Shown here: positions 63,829 through 64,000 of the stretch, in pieces
How the letters are laid out: each line of letters opens with the position of its first letter
How positions within the stretch are numbered: the stretch's first letter is position 1
Origin: Pseudomonas asuensis
GTDB lineage: Bacteria > Pseudomonadota > Gammaproteobacteria > Pseudomonadales > Pseudomonadaceae
NCBI RefSeq assembly: GCF_014646755.1
Contig: NZ_BMNW01000005.1
Coordinates: 310,001-374,000, forward strand
DNA: 64,000 nucleotides
Reading direction: 5' to 3'
Translations under genes and position numbers: made by a program
Notes under the pieces: model-generated
Databases searched by the model: none
What the model saw: the letters and a program-made list of their open reading frames with translations, nothing else
Told to the model about the DNA's origin: nothing

Positions 63829-63925
63829 TGATCAAAAATTGATCAATCTCATACATACCCTATCTGTCATGGCCAGCAGGCATGTATCCTAAGGTTATCC
63901 ACAGCGTGCTCCACGCAGAACGTGA
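63829..63925 (+). repeat. Origin-like module 4
   Basis: TGATCAAAAATTGATCA at 63829-63845 (the reverse complement of module 1's palindrome), box TTATCCACA at 63895-63903, CGTG at 63921-63924. Confidence 0.8.
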
Positions 63926-64000
63926 GTAACTCACGTTTATTCCGTTGTGACGGCCTATGGAGCGTAACGCCCAAGAGAGACAGATACTCATACGCTTTAG

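Larger units (their letters stand above)
63365..63935 (+). other. Origin-like array: four phased palindrome + DnaA-box modules
   Basis: Four modules of about 97 bases, at 63365, 63546, 63674 and 63829. Each starts with a 17-base palindrome TGATCA-N5-TGATCA (third base of the right arm varies once), has a 9-base DnaA-type box starting exactly 66 bases later (63431, 63612, 63740, 63895), and CGTG or AGTG exactly 26 bases after the box start. The boxes are TTATTCACA, TTATACACA, TTATCAACA and TTATCCACA, all on the plus strand, followed by G. A reverse box TGTTGATAA is at 63774. After the last module comes CGTGAGT-A-ACTCACG (63921). Three of four boxes match the consensus TTATNCACA fully. Chromosomal oriC, a plasmid-type origin or a DnaA-titration site are possible; known pseudomonad oriC lies between rpmH and dnaA, and rpmH is not seen here. 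Confidence 0.75.

Noticed and set aside
63365-63935. CRISPR array or insertion sequence as explanation of the right-edge repeats
   Set aside because: Repeats are 17-bp palindromes with unequal distances and no cas genes; there is no transposase or terminal repeat. DnaA boxes at fixed phase explain them better.

Overview
The window looks like chromosomal DNA of a gammaproteobacterium of the Pseudomonas group. The supporting gene sets are a complete ssuE-A-A-D-C-B-F sulfonate operon ending in a molbindin (the P. putida arrangement), a desT-type regulator next to ureEFG (as I remember the order in P. aeruginosa), a gluconate-type TRAP operon with a GntR-type operator, ahpC/ahpF, dmeF, chrA and CspA-type proteins. 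By eye the base composition is moderate, less GC-rich than most pseudomonads and compatible with a P. luteola-like lineage; this placement is inference only.

Layout. 1-7 kb: tail of a ClC channel, an HD phosphohydrolase, a GAF-PAS-PAS-GGDEF diguanylate cyclase, a cation/proton antiporter, and a KaiC-like ATPase paired with a response regulator. 7-12 kb: 1-Cys peroxiredoxin, a small hydrolase, an AT-rich stretch with small unknown genes and three cold-shock proteins, and a hemolysin-III protein. 12-16 kb: a 1385-residue CheB-CheR-PAS-histidine kinase-receiver hybrid. 16-22 kb: the ssu operon, including a 49-residue cysteine-rich gene coupled between the second binding protein and ssuD. 22-26 kb: dctP, dctM and a gluconokinase-DctQ fusion gene. 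26-36 kb: a stop-start-coupled trio of small genes, an acetyltransferase, two peptide or repeat proteins, an MFS carrier, desT, ureEFG, a nucleotidyltransferase, and a phospholipase D-like/PAP2 phosphatase pair. 37-41 kb: a self-contained exbD-tonB-TonB-dependent receptor-exbB operon. 42-47 kb: four tandem curlin-repeat genes, the last in transcription order carrying an in-frame amber codon. 47-58 kb: stress and ion genes (nhaA, an AI-2E-family permease, ahpC, ahpF, rhodanese, chrA, dmeF, an AGCS amino-acid symporter). 58-63 kb: two duplicated secreted GH5 glycoside hydrolases, one with two copies of an unrecognised C-terminal domain, and an SDR oxidoreductase.

The last 640 bases hold the most unusual structure. 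A module made of a 17-bp TGATCA palindrome, a 9-bp DnaA box exactly 66 bases after its start, and a (C/A)GTG exactly 26 bases after the box start is repeated four times with no insertion or deletion inside the module. It looks like a replication origin or a DnaA-binding locus; the deciding gene would lie just beyond the right edge.

Several parts point to surface life: curlin-repeat fibre proteins, secreted GH5 enzymes, c-di-GMP synthesis and a large chemotaxis-type hybrid sensor. No csgEFG-type secretion genes and no cellulose synthase genes are in the window, so partners must be elsewhere if these systems work.
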